NCBI RefSeq assembly: GCF_028640845.1
Contig: NC_080539.1
Location: 179,627,459-179,691,458, forward strand
DNA: 64,000 nucleotides
From: Ahaetulla prasina
Lineage: Eukaryota > Chordata > Lepidosauria > Squamata > Colubridae
Direction: 5' to 3'
The notes below the pieces were generated by a model. The model was given only the letters and a program-made list of their open reading frames with translations. It searched no databases and had not been told where the DNA came from. Below, one piece after another: positions 36,787-46,657 of the stretch. Numbering within the stretch: position 1 is the first letter of the stretch; every line of letters begins with the position of its first letter. The position numbers and the translations under genes were made by a program.

Positions 36787-37273
36787 CTTTATTTTTTGGA
36801 GTATAAAACACTCCGGACTATAAGATGCACCTACCTTTTTTGGTGAGGAAAACAAGAAAAAGAAATCTGTCTCTGCGTCCCAGAAATTTTGCCTCCTTGC
36901 AGCAAACAGTAAATAGCCTGCTTTACTTTCATTTTTGTTTTCAGCATAGCTTGATTAGCACCAAAAAAAAAAAAAAAAGTTCTGCTCCCAGCAATTTACC
37001 TCCTTGCAGCAAGCAGCAGAGGCCCGTGTAGCAATAGGCAACAGCAATCCCTGCAGCCTGGAACAGCTGAGAGTCAGGGACAATCAACTTGTGCTAATTA
37101 GGCTGTGCTGAAGCTGAAATGGGCTGTTTCTTTTTGCTACTTGCTGCAAGGAGGTAAATTGCTGGGAAGCAGAGGCCAAAGGGTGGGGGCCAATTCAGTG
37201 TATAAGATGCACCCAAATTTTCATCCCCTTTTGGGGGGGGGGAGATATGTCTTATACTCTGAAAAATACGGTA
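36787..37273. mobile_element. Fold-back element, family B (ggagtataagatgcacc type)
   Basis: The left end (ttttttggagtataa then ctataagatgcacc) is mirrored on the right (gtataagatgcaccc, then cttatactctgaaaaatac). It is a non-autonomous DNA element with inverted ends. Two ctccttgcagcaa blocks (near 36,891 and 37,000) and their inverse ttgctgcaaggag near 37,139 give further internal symmetry. Confidence 0.6.
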
Positions 37274-37279
37274 TGTTGA

Positions 37280-38155
37280 CATATTTTTCTCCTAACCTGA
37301 CTTTCCAATCATTATGGAGGCATTATTTAGATGAAAATATTATACATTTCTATGCTGTCTCAAATCAGAGATATATTTCTGATTTCCAATATTTTCATAA
37401 TCCAAATGATTTCCTCTGGGTAACTACACCATGCGATTGAATCTTTCTGAGAATGTTTAAGAATGACAAATGCAGTGCAGAACTTGCCACCTATATGATG
37501 TTCCAAGCAAATCAACTTAGCTTTCTGAGCACAGCTACTGTATATTGGAAGTCTCTTTTTTCCCATGACATGGATACAGTTTTGCGCTTTGTGCACATGC
37601 AAGTTTGTTACCTGTTTCAACTATTTGGAAACAGCATGTTTGCCAGTTTATGAAGGGTATTGTTCACAGAAAATGGCAAATGGTGCTGCATTTAAAAAAT
37701 GTTCTGCATTTACTGCTCTGTTCTTGGATTCTGTGAATTGGATGAAGAGCTCATTGATGCTCAGGAGGACTTTAAAATTATTTGACTTTCTGTATTACAA
37801 TTCCCATCATAAGGTATTGAGAAATCACAAGGATATATTTCACAGAAATAATGGACGTTTCCTTTCTTGAATTGTAAGTCATCTGCTTTTTGTGGAATAT
37901 GAGGAACTGGGTAGTTCTGCTTGATCAAGCATAGTGAAGTAATATGTTCTGATTTTCCTTTCCTTTTTCCCATATAATATTCCCACACTACTGACTTCCA
38001 TAACTGATTCAGTCTCAGTTGTTTGTTTGACTTATATTACATCTTTAGTTCAGAAGTGTGACAACAACCACTGAAATAAGGTAGGGTGAGAAAGAGTAGT
38101 CAATGAGCTTTTATCACTGACTATGGTGTAGTAGAATCAGTTACTAATCACCTGT
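37280..38155. other. Non-coding AT-rich DNA
   Basis: Overlapping small frames on both strands carry no recognisable domain. Confidence 0.4.
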
Positions 38156-38157
38156 AT

Positions 38158-38345
38158 TCAGAGGTGGTATTCAGCTAGTTCAGCCTGATTCAAGCAAACC
38201 AGTAGCGGAAATCGCGGGTGGCCCACCTGCCCCAGCTCTATGCTGTCATATTTAGGCACGTTTTTGAGGCCAGGTGCAAGCCCGGAAGGCACGCACACAA
38301 GCAAAGTGCATGTGCGGAAGGCCGGGCGCATGCACAGAGGTGACA
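38158..38345. mobile_element. Probable hAT-like element fragment (cagaggtggtattcagc type)
   Basis: Begins ttcagaggtggtattcagct and includes aaaccagtagcggaaat, phrases I associate with a squamate non-autonomous element. The right end is not clear and no target duplication was found. Confidence 0.4.
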
Positions 38346-38384
38346 CGCTGCAAATTCTCTTCCTCCTTGCCCATCTTTTTATTT

Positions 38385-38865
38385 TATAAAAAGATTAACA
38401 GAATTACAGAGTTGGAAGGAACTTGAAGGTCTTCTAGTCTAACCTCCTACTCAAGCAGGAGATCCTATACCATTCCAGACAACTGTCCAATCTCTTTTTA
38501 AAAACCTCCAGTGATGGAGAGCATTCACAACTTTTGAAGGCAAAATGTTCCACTGACTAATTGTCAGAAATCAGCAAATTTTTCTTTAGTTCTAGGTTAG
38601 CTCTCTCTTTGATAAGTTTCCATCCATAACCTCTTGTCCTGCTTTTCAGTACTTTAATGAATAGGTTGACGTCTTCTTCTCTGTGGCAGTCCCTTAGATA
38701 TTGGAAGGCTGCTATTATGTCAACCCCAGTCCTTCTCTTTGTTAAAGAAACTACCCAGTTTCTGCAGCTGTTCTTCATATGTTTTAGCCTACAATCCCCT
38801 TATCATCTTTGTGCTCTTCTCTGCACTCTTTCTAGGGTCTCAACATCTATTTGTATCATGGTGAC
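38385..38865 (-). repeat. CR1 LINE 3' region, interrupted by gypsy element 1
   Basis: The plus strand shows acttgaaggtcttctagtct, cctccagtgatggagagcat and later tctctgcactctttctaggg, a long CR1 3' region in reverse. It stops at catggtgac (38,865), where the gypsy LTR starts. It resumes at 43,453 with gtgaccaaaactgtatacaa, so one CR1 copy was split by the insertion. Confidence 0.85.
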
Positions 38866-39053
38866 TGTTAAGTTTGGGTATTGACGAGGCAGGAGACCAG
38901 GTTAGTGACAACAGCTCTTTAATAATTGGTGACCCAGCAAAACTCTGGAGAAAAACCTCTCCTTATATACACTTCAGCCTGAGGCTGCATCCAATCAGAG
39001 ACGAGATATTTCCCGCCTAAAACTCCCGCCAAAACTTACAGTAATACATTACA
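38866..39053 (-). repeat. Gypsy element 1, 3' LTR (188 bp)
   Basis: Plus-strand ends are tgttaag and attaca, so the TG...CA rule holds. On the minus strand it carries a TATA-like gtatataagg and an ATTAAA-like poly(A) signal, so promoter and processing signals are both present. It differs from the other LTR mainly at aataattgg versus aatatagtg and by one A in an A-run. Confidence 0.95.
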
Positions 39054-39066
39054 CTCCTTCCCTCCC
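39054..39066 (-). other. Polypurine tract of gypsy element 1
   Basis: The minus strand reads gggagggaaggag directly before the 3' LTR. This purine run is where plus-strand DNA synthesis would be primed. Confidence 0.8.
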
Positions 39067-39093
39067 AGAAGGCACTTTGCCAATATTTGCATA

Positions 39094-40480
39094 CTACTTC
39101 TCTACGTAGTCCTGCAGGTACGTGGGGCGTCTCCTGACTCTCCCGGACCTGCGCAGTTCACTTTCTGGAGTTGAGTCGAGCGTGCCGGAGGGACTTTTTG
39201 TTCCTCTGAGCTCCTCCTCCCGGCCATCCGGCCCTGGATTATTCGCCGGCTCGGGCCTGCTGTCCTCTAGAGGGACCGGAGGGTGTCGCTGGACCTCGCC
39301 TGACTCAGATAAGTCTCTGTTTGGTTCTTTGCTTACGATTTCTGTGTGTTCTCGGCTCCAGTCAGCTGTGGGGTTAATTAAATCATAGTCAGGGCTGGTT
39401 TCGCCTGATTCTGCCTTATCGCTCAATCTGTTTCTTAATTGATCTATGTGGCGCCTCCAGACTCTGCCATCGTCCAGTTCCACTAGATAAGATTTGGGGC
39501 CCGTTTTGTCTATTACTATCCCCCTCTTCCAGTTTGGGCCGTCGCTGTAATTATGTGCCCATACTGAGTCTCCTATGCTTAACTCCCGGATTCTATCTGA
39601 TTTTGTTTTGAACCCGTCCTGTACGTAGTTCGGGTGTAGCCGGTCTAGCGGGCACCGTAGCTTCCGCCCCATTAATAGCTCGGATGGGCTGCGGGCGGTG
39701 GCCACACAGGGGTCCTGTGTTGACGGTTAGGAATGCGCCGATTTGTGCCTGCCAATCGCCGGGCCGCTTCGTGATAGCGCTTCTTCGCACTCCGAACAAA
39801 ACGTTCAGCAAGGCCGCTCGACGCAGGGTGGAACGGCGCTGAGAGGGCATGTCGTATGCCCTCTTCAGCCAGGTACCCCTCAAATAATGCTGCGGTGAAC
39901 TGTGGGCCGTTATCGGACACGAGGGTGTCCGGTAGCCCGTGCGTGGCGAACAGGTGTTTTAGTGCTGAGATGACAGCTCCGCGTTGTGGATTTCATTAGG
40001 ATGATCTCCAGCCTTTTGGAGAATGCATCCACCACAATTAGAAATGTTTGGCCGTGGAAGGGCCCGGCAAAATCAATGTGTATGCGGGACCAAGGGCCTT
40101 GGGGTTTCTCCCACTCCAAAACTGGGGCCGAGGTGGTAGTGGTCTGATTCCTGACATACTTGGCATCGGCCAACCCTGTCACTGATTTCCTGTCCATTAG
40201 GGGCCACCAGACATAGCTCCTAGCCAAACCCTTCATCCTCACAATTCCTGGGTGACCTCATGCAGGAGTTCCAGAACTTTTTCCTCAGTTTCTGGGACTA
40301 CCACCCTATCCCCCAGAGCAGGCACCCCTTGCACAGACAATTCCCTTTTTCTTTACAAATTCCTTGAAACGTCGCCCGCGCAGCGGCCATCCCTTTGAAC
40401 CCAACCGATTACAGTCCTCAAAACAACGTCCCGGTAGGAGGCCCGAGCCACTTCCTGCGATGTGACTGGCCCCAACCCAA
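39094..40480 (-). pseudogene. Gypsy element 1 integrase region, frameshifted
   Basis: Three minus-strand frames share the integrase. 39,910-40,242 holds the end of the zinc-binding part and the first catalytic Asp region (HIDFAGPF, FLIVVDAFSK). 39,672-39,920 holds the second Asp (SDNGPQFTA) and the FHPASSGLAER block with the catalytic Glu. 39,094-39,705 is an open 203-codon C-terminal part with a GPY/F-like module (TGPKSYLVEL) and a basic tail. The zinc-finger cysteines are damaged. The breaks mean no intact integrase is encoded. Confidence 0.9.
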
Positions 40481-41039
40481 AGAGTCAATTAGTAGAACGG
40501 TGTGCCCGGGTGGGTCCTCGATTTCTGGCAATGGGCATCTGCTCAATGCGTCCGCATGCCCCAGCTCCTTTCCAGGCCGATGCTGCAGCTTGTAGGAGTA
40601 TGCGCCAAGAAGATAGTCCATCTGGTCAGCCTAGGTGAGAGTGCTACTGGCGTTGGGCGGTCGCCAGCCAGTAACCCCAATAGCGGTCTGTGATCAGTGA
40701 CAATTTCAAATCTCGCCCAAAACGTATTCATGAAATTTTTCACCCTGACACTATTGCGAGAGCCTCCTATCTAGCTGGCTGTAATTCCTCTCAGCCGGGA
40801 CATCGCTCGTGAATAGAATGCTATAGGGCTTCAGTGCCGTTTGGGAGTCTGTGGCTAAGTACAGCTCCTACCCCATAGGGAGATGCATCACATACCAATA
40901 CTAACGGCAGTCTGTTGTTGTATTGTATTAACAGGCTTTCACCTGATAGCAAGTCTTTGACTGCCTCAAATGCCCTATTCTCTGGCTTTCCCAAGACCAA
41001 ACAGAGTTTTTCCAAGCAATTTATGTAACGGTTCAGCAA
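40481..41039 (-). pseudogene. Gypsy element 1 RNase H region, broken
   Basis: Fragments include PLVLVCDASPYGVGAVLSHR (40,821-41,039) with the first catalytic Asp, and FEIVTDHRPLLGLLAGD (40,543-40,743) with a later Asp. They lie in different frames separated by stops. Confidence 0.85.
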
Positions 41040-41776
41040 CGGTTGCCTTGTTCCTTAGAAATACTGCATAAAAGTTTACCAGACCCAGGAAAGCCTGAAG
41101 CTCTGTCTTGTTTTTGGGTGCTGGGGCTCTCTTTATCGCTTGACTTTGCTCTCAGTGGGTGAATTCCTTCTTGTCTATCCTATAGCCCAAAACTCAACAG
41201 ACTCGACCCCAATCTGGCATTTTTTGCTTTGACTTTTAATCCTGCCGACCTAAAATGGCCAAAACTTTCCTTAATCGCTTCCCCAGTTCTTTAAATCTTC
41301 CCTGATACCAACACATCATCGAATAGGGCACGACTCCTGGTAGCCCTTGTAGGAGTCGCTCCATCAAATTTTGGAATAGCCCAGGGCCACACTCACCCGA
41401 ACTGTAACCGAGTGCATTTAAAGGCACCTCGGTGCGTTACAATGGTCTGGGCTTCAGCTGTGCTAGCATCTACTGGTAGTTGTTGGTAGGCTTGTGCCAA
41501 GTCTAATTTGGCGAAAACTTGTCCGTGCCCTAGTGAGTGCAATAAGTGTTGCACTACTGGAACTGGGTAGGCGCTTTTGCAATGCTTTGTTCAAGGTAGC
41601 TTTGTAGTCTGCACAAATTCTTATGGACCCGTCTGGTTTTATAGGGTGACGATTGGCGTCTCCCATTTGGCATGGTCAACTGGCACTAGTATCCCTGGCT
41701 GACTAATTTATCTAACTCTTTGTCGATTTTAGGTTTGAGTGCAAAGGAACCCTCCTTGCCTTTAACCTAATGGGAG
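41040..41776 (-). pseudogene. Gypsy element 1 reverse transcriptase, broken
   Basis: Recognisable blocks are KPDGSIRICADYKATLNKAL (41,463-41,666) and GLFQNLMERLLQGLPGVVPY (41,236-41,427). The catalytic YFDD box is lost to a frameshift right after VPY. The region is spread over several frames. Confidence 0.88.
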
Positions 41777-43186
41777 CTATTTGGGGTCTAAATTGAAAGA
41801 GATAGGGGTCCCCTTGTACTTGCCTAGGCGGTCCTCGAATACCTCTGCGAATTCCTCCATTAGGGCATTTTGCAGGTCGCATCCGTTCCGGTGGATGCCA
41901 GTCACCCCCATACCCAATGCCCGGAACCAGTCCAGTCCCAGCAAGCTAGGCAAGGTTCCCTCGACTAACGTGATGGGCAGGGTCTTCTTGTGCCGTCCGT
42001 ACTCTACCCAGACGGTCGTTGTCCCTCGAACAGGGATGCGATTGCCTTGGTAATCTTGCACCCGGAGCCGTTGTTTTTGTAGCTTGCGCTTGGCGATGTG
42101 CGGCAAGGCTTTCACAAAAGTGTCCCAGGACATAATTGTGATTGCTGATCCTGTGTCTACTTCCAGTTGGCACGGCACGCCTTCAATTTTCGGGTTCGTG
42201 AAGATCTTTTCTTCGACGTGGGTAGCTGCGTGGTCTATGGTGATAGTCATTCTGTTTGCTTCGCTCTTTCTTTCCTGGCCAATCGCTGGTCGCCTCGCCG
42301 ATCCTGCGCCCTGATTGGCTGGTTTGAAATTTCGCGGACTGTGGGTTTGCATTTCTGACTCAGAGCCGCTCTGATTGGCCGATTTGAATTTTCGGCGGGA
42401 AGGTTGGGGTGCTCGGCAGACTTGAGCCAGGTGCCCCTTCCTCTCACACCGCCGGCAAATAGCGTCCCTGAACTTACATCTTTGGCGCTGATGTCGCCCC
42501 CCGCAACTTCCGCATTCCTCCGGGTCTTCCCTTGTCGATTTTCCGGTGTAGTGGACGTCTTCCTCCTCTTCGCTGGTTGACTCACGATAGGTTTCTTCGT
42601 GGTGGACTGAGCTCGGCTTTGCGCCCGCCATCGTCGTGAGTCGCTTTTGTAAGGTGTCTGCTGCATGGGTGGACATCTCATGGGCTCTGGCTTCGTCCAG
42701 AGCGTTTGCCAATGTCAGGTTGCTCTTGGCTAGCAACCGTCTTCTCAAACGGATGTCTCTGACCCCCCGTATAAGTTGTTCCAGCAGCTCTTCGTCCAGA
42801 TCGCGGTACTCGCAATGCTTGGAGGCTTGTCTCAGGGCTGCCATGTAGTCGCTGATGGACTCGCCTTCTTGTTGCCTGCGCTCTCCAAACTCGTACCGTC
42901 GAACGTATTTGGACGGGGCTGGTGCGAAATGATTCTTCAGGAGGGACTGAAGGGTCTGCCACGATACGGATTGTAGTGGGGTTGGTTCCGCCAGGGCTTC
43001 TGCGACGGCGATGACCGCGGACCCACAGTGGCTTAGGAAGTAAGCCCGTTTGCGGTTGTCGGAGACTCCCTGTAGTTCGTTTGCCTCCAGGAAACTTTCG
43101 AAGCGGGTCATATATATTCCCCACTTTTCCTGGGCAGGGTCAAACGGAGCGGGTGGCGTGTAGCCGGTCATCGCTGCATTCGCCAT
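41777..43186 (-). CDS. Gypsy element 1 Gag plus aspartic protease (469 codons, open)
   Basis: This is one uninterrupted frame on the minus strand. Residues 1-180 form a capsid-like Gag domain (WGIYMTRFESFLEANELQG, then KRAYFLSHCG, then LLKNHFAP). Residues about 230-260 hold two zinc-knuckle-like units: CGSCGGRHQRQRC, then a canonical C-x2-C-x4-H-x4-C (CRRCERKGHLAQVC). Further on a retropepsin domain has the active-site VDTGSA and the SLLGLDWF flap-end motif. The frame ends in TAG shortly before reverse transcriptase, which lies in another frame. The same end occurs in element 2. The start is the Met 80 bp inside the 5' LTR. Confidence 0.93.
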   Translation of the reverse strand: MANAAMTGYTPPAPFDPAQEKWGIYMTRFESFLEANELQGVSDNRKRAYFLSHCGSAVIAVAEALAEPTPLQSVSWQTLQSLLKNHFAPAPSKYVRRYEFGERRQQEGESISDYMAALRQASKHCEYRDLDEELLEQLIRGVRDIRLRRRLLAKSNLTLANALDEARAHEMSTHAADTLQKRLTTMAGAKPSSVHHEETYRESTSEEEEDVHYTGKSTREDPEECGSCGGRHQRQRCKFRDAICRRCERKGHLAQVCRAPQPSRRKFKSANQSGSESEMQTHSPRNFKPANQGAGSARRPAIGQERKSEANRMTITIDHAATHVEEKIFTNPKIEGVPCQLEVDTGSAITIMSWDTFVKALPHIAKRKLQKQRLRVQDYQGNRIPVRGTTTVWVEYGRHKKTLPITLVEGTLPSLLGLDWFRALGMGVTGIHRNGCDLQNALMEEFAEVFEDRLGKYKGTPISFNLDPK

Positions 43187-43246
43187 CTCCTTGCTGGGTT
43201 TGATTCTCGTAGTGAGTTCAGCTCTGTTCTGGTGCTCTGCCTCAAG

Positions 43247-43264
43247 ATCCCATCCTCGTCGCCA
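43247..43264 (-). other. Primer binding site, tRNA-Ser(GCT)-like
   Basis: The plus strand reads atcccatcctcgtcgcca, one base from the 5' LTR. From memory this equals the last 15 nt of vertebrate tRNA-Ser(GCT) plus CCA. The minus strand would therefore pair with that tRNA to prime reverse transcription. Confidence 0.8.
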
Positions 43265-43265
43265 A

Positions 43266-43452
43266 TGTTAAGTTTGGGTATTGACGAGGCAGGAGACCAG
43301 GTTAGTGACAACAGCTCTTTAATATAGTGTGACCCAGCAAAACTCTGGAGAAAACCTCTCCTTATATACACTTCAGCCTGAGGCTGCATCCAATCAGAGA
43401 CGAGATATTTCCCGCCTAAAACTCCCGCCAAAACTTACAGTAATACATTACA
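43266..43452 (-). repeat. Gypsy element 1, 5' LTR (187 bp)
   Basis: Nearly identical to the LTR at 38,866, with tgttaag and attaca ends. Confidence 0.95.
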
Positions 43453-43630
43453 GTGACCAAAACTGTATACAATATTCCAAGTGTGGTTTCACCAGGGCAA
43501 CATAAAGTGGCACTAACATCTCATGTAACCTCAAATACAAAAGATAAAGATTACAAAAAGTAAACAAATATTGAAATAAGAAAAACAATTAAAAAAACCT
43601 CAAAATGACTAAATGATATTTTATACTTTT
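43453..43630. repeat. CR1 continuation and flank (source of the 45,487 copy)
   Basis: Starts with the duplicated gtgac and continues the interrupted CR1 (aatattccaagtgtggtttc). The whole block recurs at 45,487-45,667. Confidence 0.8.
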
Positions 43631-44655
43631 TCAATTTCTCAAAATAATTCTGTTACCGTCCAGGATTGCAATACTTTTGTCTCCTTCATCGAAAGGGGAA
43701 TATCACAACCAGGCTATCCTTTTACACAATAGTAGATATAATTACAGTTAATCCTGGCGTATTTGATACTGGGCCAATGATTGTTAAATAGACCCCATAG
43801 AGTTTCTTATTATATTAGAAAGGATGTCAAAATTTGTGGTTATCATTAGATTTGCCATTAGATGGCAGTAGCACTTCTCACTCAATGAGCAAAACAGTCA
43901 CGCTCAAATACAAGGCATTGGTAGAATGCCTGATTATGCACACTGATGTTTCTCAAACTTGGCAACTTTAAGATACATAGACTTCATGTCCTTGAAGTTT
44001 TCAACCACCTGTTTGAAGAAGGTGGAGAAACATTGCCCTAAACAGAGAAGCTCAACTGATGGAACTGAGCCAGGTATTCTGATCAAACTTAGCCTATGTC
44101 CTAATTTGAAAATGAGATAAAGTATTTGAGGGAGTGAAGACATTGGGAGAAAGCACAGCTGCACCTACAGAGGAATTCTTATTGACTCTGGCCAAGACAG
44201 ATTTGTAAGAATATTTTTTAGTTTGAGGTTTTAAAAGTGTACAGTTTCCCAAATCCATAGATAACCAAAGTTGTAGCTAAGTTGGGAATCAAAGCAATAT
44301 TGCAGAAAACAATCACAAACTATTCTCTATAATGATCAAGAAGACTACATGGATTTATCTATAAACTCACCCCTGAACTTTAAAGAAGGTTTTTTTCCAC
44401 CGTGATACATCAACAAAACCATGTTGGCTTCCATCACAGCAGAATTATGATTTGGCCAAGTAAGAACAAGGAAAATATGGAAGAAGGGTAAAAAATGTCA
44501 GAATGGCAACAAGCAGTTTGACTCAGAATTAGTTGAAAAAGGGTTATTTGTTCCCTAACAAAGAAACTTATTTGCTCATTTCAACTTGGCTTTGAGAACC
44601 AATGAAGAATTGGTTGTGGAACTGGTGAAGCCTACACCAACCAACCAAAATAAAT
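43631..44655. other. Non-coding DNA
   Basis: No supported gene or clear repeat. Confidence 0.4.
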
Positions 44656-44659
44656 TTAA

Positions 44660-44822
44660 CATAACGTAACATAATAGAGTTGGAAGGGACCTTGGAGGTC
44701 TTCTAGTCCAACCCCCTGCCGAGGCAGGAAACCCTATACCATTTCAGACAAATAGCTATCCAACATTTTCTTAAAAATTTCCAGTGTTGGAACATTCACA
44801 ACTTCTGCAGGCAAGTTGTTCC
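44660..44822 (-). repeat. CR1 LINE 3' end ending at a recombination junction
   Basis: The plus strand shows agagttggaagggaccttgg and cttctagtccaaccccctgc. The CR1 match stops at caagttgttcca, where sequence switches to gypsy gag. Confidence 0.85.
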
Positions 44823-44871
44823 AGCAGCTCTTCGTCCAGATCGCGGTACTCGCAATGCTTGGAGGCTTGTC

Positions 44872-45219
44872 TCAGGGCTGCCATGTAGTCGCTGATAGAC
44901 TCGCCTTCTTGTTGCCTGCGCCTCCAAACTCGCATCCGAACGTATTTGGACGGGCTGGTGCGAAATGATTCTTCAGGAGGGTCTGAAGGGTCTGCCACGA
45001 CACGGATTGTAGCGGTGTTGGCTCCGCCAGGGCTTCTGCGACGGCGATGACTGCGACCCACAGTGGCTTAGGAAGTAAGCCCGTTTGCGGTTGTCGGAGA
45101 CTCCTGTAGCTCGCTTGCCTCCAGGAAACTTTCAAACGGGTCATATATATTCCCCATGTCTCCTGGGCAGGGTCAAACGGAGTGGGTGGCGTGTAGCCGG
45201 TCATCGCTGCATTCGCCAT
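44872..45219 (-). pseudogene. Truncated gag N-terminus in the duplicate
   Basis: Starts like element 1 Gag (MANAAMTGYTPP) and keeps the WGIYMTR and SVSWQTLQTLLKNHFAP blocks. Several single-base losses change frame in between. The 3' two thirds are absent. Confidence 0.88.
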
Positions 45220-45298
45220 CTCCTTGCTGGGTTTGATTCTCGTAGTGAGTTCAGCTCTGTTCTGGTGCTCTGCCTCAAGATCCCACCTTCGTCGCCAA

Positions 45299-45486
45299 TG
45301 TTAAGTTTGGGTATTGACGAGGCAGGAGACCAGGTTAGTGACAACAGCTCTTTAATAATTGGTGACCCAGCAAAACTCTGGAGAAAAACCTCTCCTTATA
45401 TACACTTCAGCCTGAGGCTGCATCCAATCAGAGACGAGATATTTCCCGCCTAAAACTCCCGCCAAAACTTACAGTAATACATTACA
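45299..45486 (-). repeat. LTR in the partial duplicate (188 bp)
   Basis: Complete LTR. At its variable site it has aataattgg, like the LTR at 38,866 and unlike the 43,266 LTR it was apparently copied from. Confidence 0.92.
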
Positions 45487-46264
45487 GTGACCAAAACTGT
45501 ATACAATATTCCAAGTGTGGTTTCACCAGGGCAACATAAAGTGGCACTAACATCTCATGTAACCTCGAATACAAAAGATAAAGATTACAAAAAGTAAACA
45601 AATATTGAAATAAGAAAAACAATTAATAAAAAAACCTCACAATGACTAAATGATATTTTATACTTTTGGGAGGGCTTATTTTTTTTGGGGGTATTTAGCT
45701 CAAGATATCCTCAAAAGCCCGATTGGGCTTATCACCAGGGGATATCTTATTTTCAGAGCAACAGGGTAGTTAGGGAATTGGTCCTCTCATGTCATGCTAG
45801 TTCACTATTATGCCATTTAAATGTTCTACTATTAAATATTCTTGAAAACAGTTTCACATGCAAGTGTCCAGCTCTTTAGTGAGAGACCATAATAGAATGA
45901 GAGCAAAGAAGGCTATCTAATGGTCAGAGCACATTTGAGAGTTCACATCAGCTTGGAACAGCCATTTAGAACCTCCCATCCATTTCTGATCATCTGACAC
46001 TGCTACTAATGTAATGTCCAGTATGGTAAAGCTTAATATAATTCGTACATCCTGTGGCTGTTGTGGTTGCTTTTAGACAAATGAAGAATATAGAATTTTA
46101 ACACTTTTCTAACTAATGACAATTTAAACTGTCTAACTAATAGGCTGGGCATAAGTTAGAGGCAACATTATGGGGATATGTCAGAAAAAGAAGATACAAA
46201 GCATATTTGTACCATGGTTTGGTAAACATGAGAAAAGACCAATTTGATTCTCCTCCAAATGAAT

Positions 46265-46418
46265 CAGGGTAGTGACAACAGCTCTTTAATATAGGTGAAC
46301 CCAGCAACAGGCTGGGCGAAAACCTCTCCTTTTATATAGTTCTGTTGAGGTTTTGACCAATCAACAGCGTGCTGATTTCCCGCTCAAATATTTAAAGGTA
46401 CAGCATTAATACATAACA
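46265..46418 (-). repeat. Gypsy element 2, 3' LTR, truncated (154 bp)
   Basis: Begins at cagggtagtgac and ends acataaca. Compared with the 5' LTR it lacks the outer 32 bp and three single G or C bases in short homopolymers, plus a small caacagc/cagcaac change. Confidence 0.92.
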
Positions 46419-46433
46419 CTCCTCCCCTCCCAG
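46419..46433 (-). other. Polypurine tract of gypsy element 2
   Basis: The minus strand reads ctgggaggggaggag directly before the 3' LTR. Confidence 0.8.
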
Positions 46434-46657
46434 AAAACACTTTACCTCTATTTACATAAATATTTACATGTTATTTTTCGACGTAGTCACGCAAATAACC
46501 TGGGCGTCTCCTAGTCCTTTCTGACCTGCGGTTCAGTTCTGGGTGGTGTTTTGAGCTGGTCGGAGGGGCTGTTTTCTCCTCCCAGCTCTTTCTCTGGGCC
46601 AACGGCTCCGGATTGTTGGCCGACTCTTTTCTTGGCCATCGGGCCTTGGATTACTTT

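Larger units (their letters stand above)
38861..43457 (-). mobile_element. Ty3/gypsy LTR retrotransposon, element 1 (full length, degenerate pol)
   Basis: Two LTRs (38,866-39,053 and 43,266-43,452) bound the element, which is flanked by a perfect 5-bp target duplication gtgac (38,861-38,865 and 43,453-43,457). The coding strand is minus, so the right LTR is the 5' LTR. Order from the 5' end: primer binding site, gag plus protease in one open frame, reverse transcriptase, RNase H, integrase, polypurine tract, 3' LTR. Protease before reverse transcriptase and integrase last is the Ty3/gypsy order. The LTRs differ at only a few positions, yet pol is broken many times. No envelope gene is seen. 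Confidence 0.95.
44812..45667 (-). repeat. Partial duplicate of gypsy element 1 (gag start, primer site, LTR, flank)
   Basis: 44,812-45,667 repeats 42,770-43,630 with small differences. It includes the gag 5' third, the primer site, a complete LTR, the gtgac target copy and 180 bp of non-gypsy flank. Because the flank is copied too, this is a duplication of DNA and not a new insertion. Confidence 0.9.

Noticed and set aside
39122..39388. Plus-strand open frames inside the gypsy elements
   Set aside because: They are antisense shadows of gag, protease and integrase on the minus strand.
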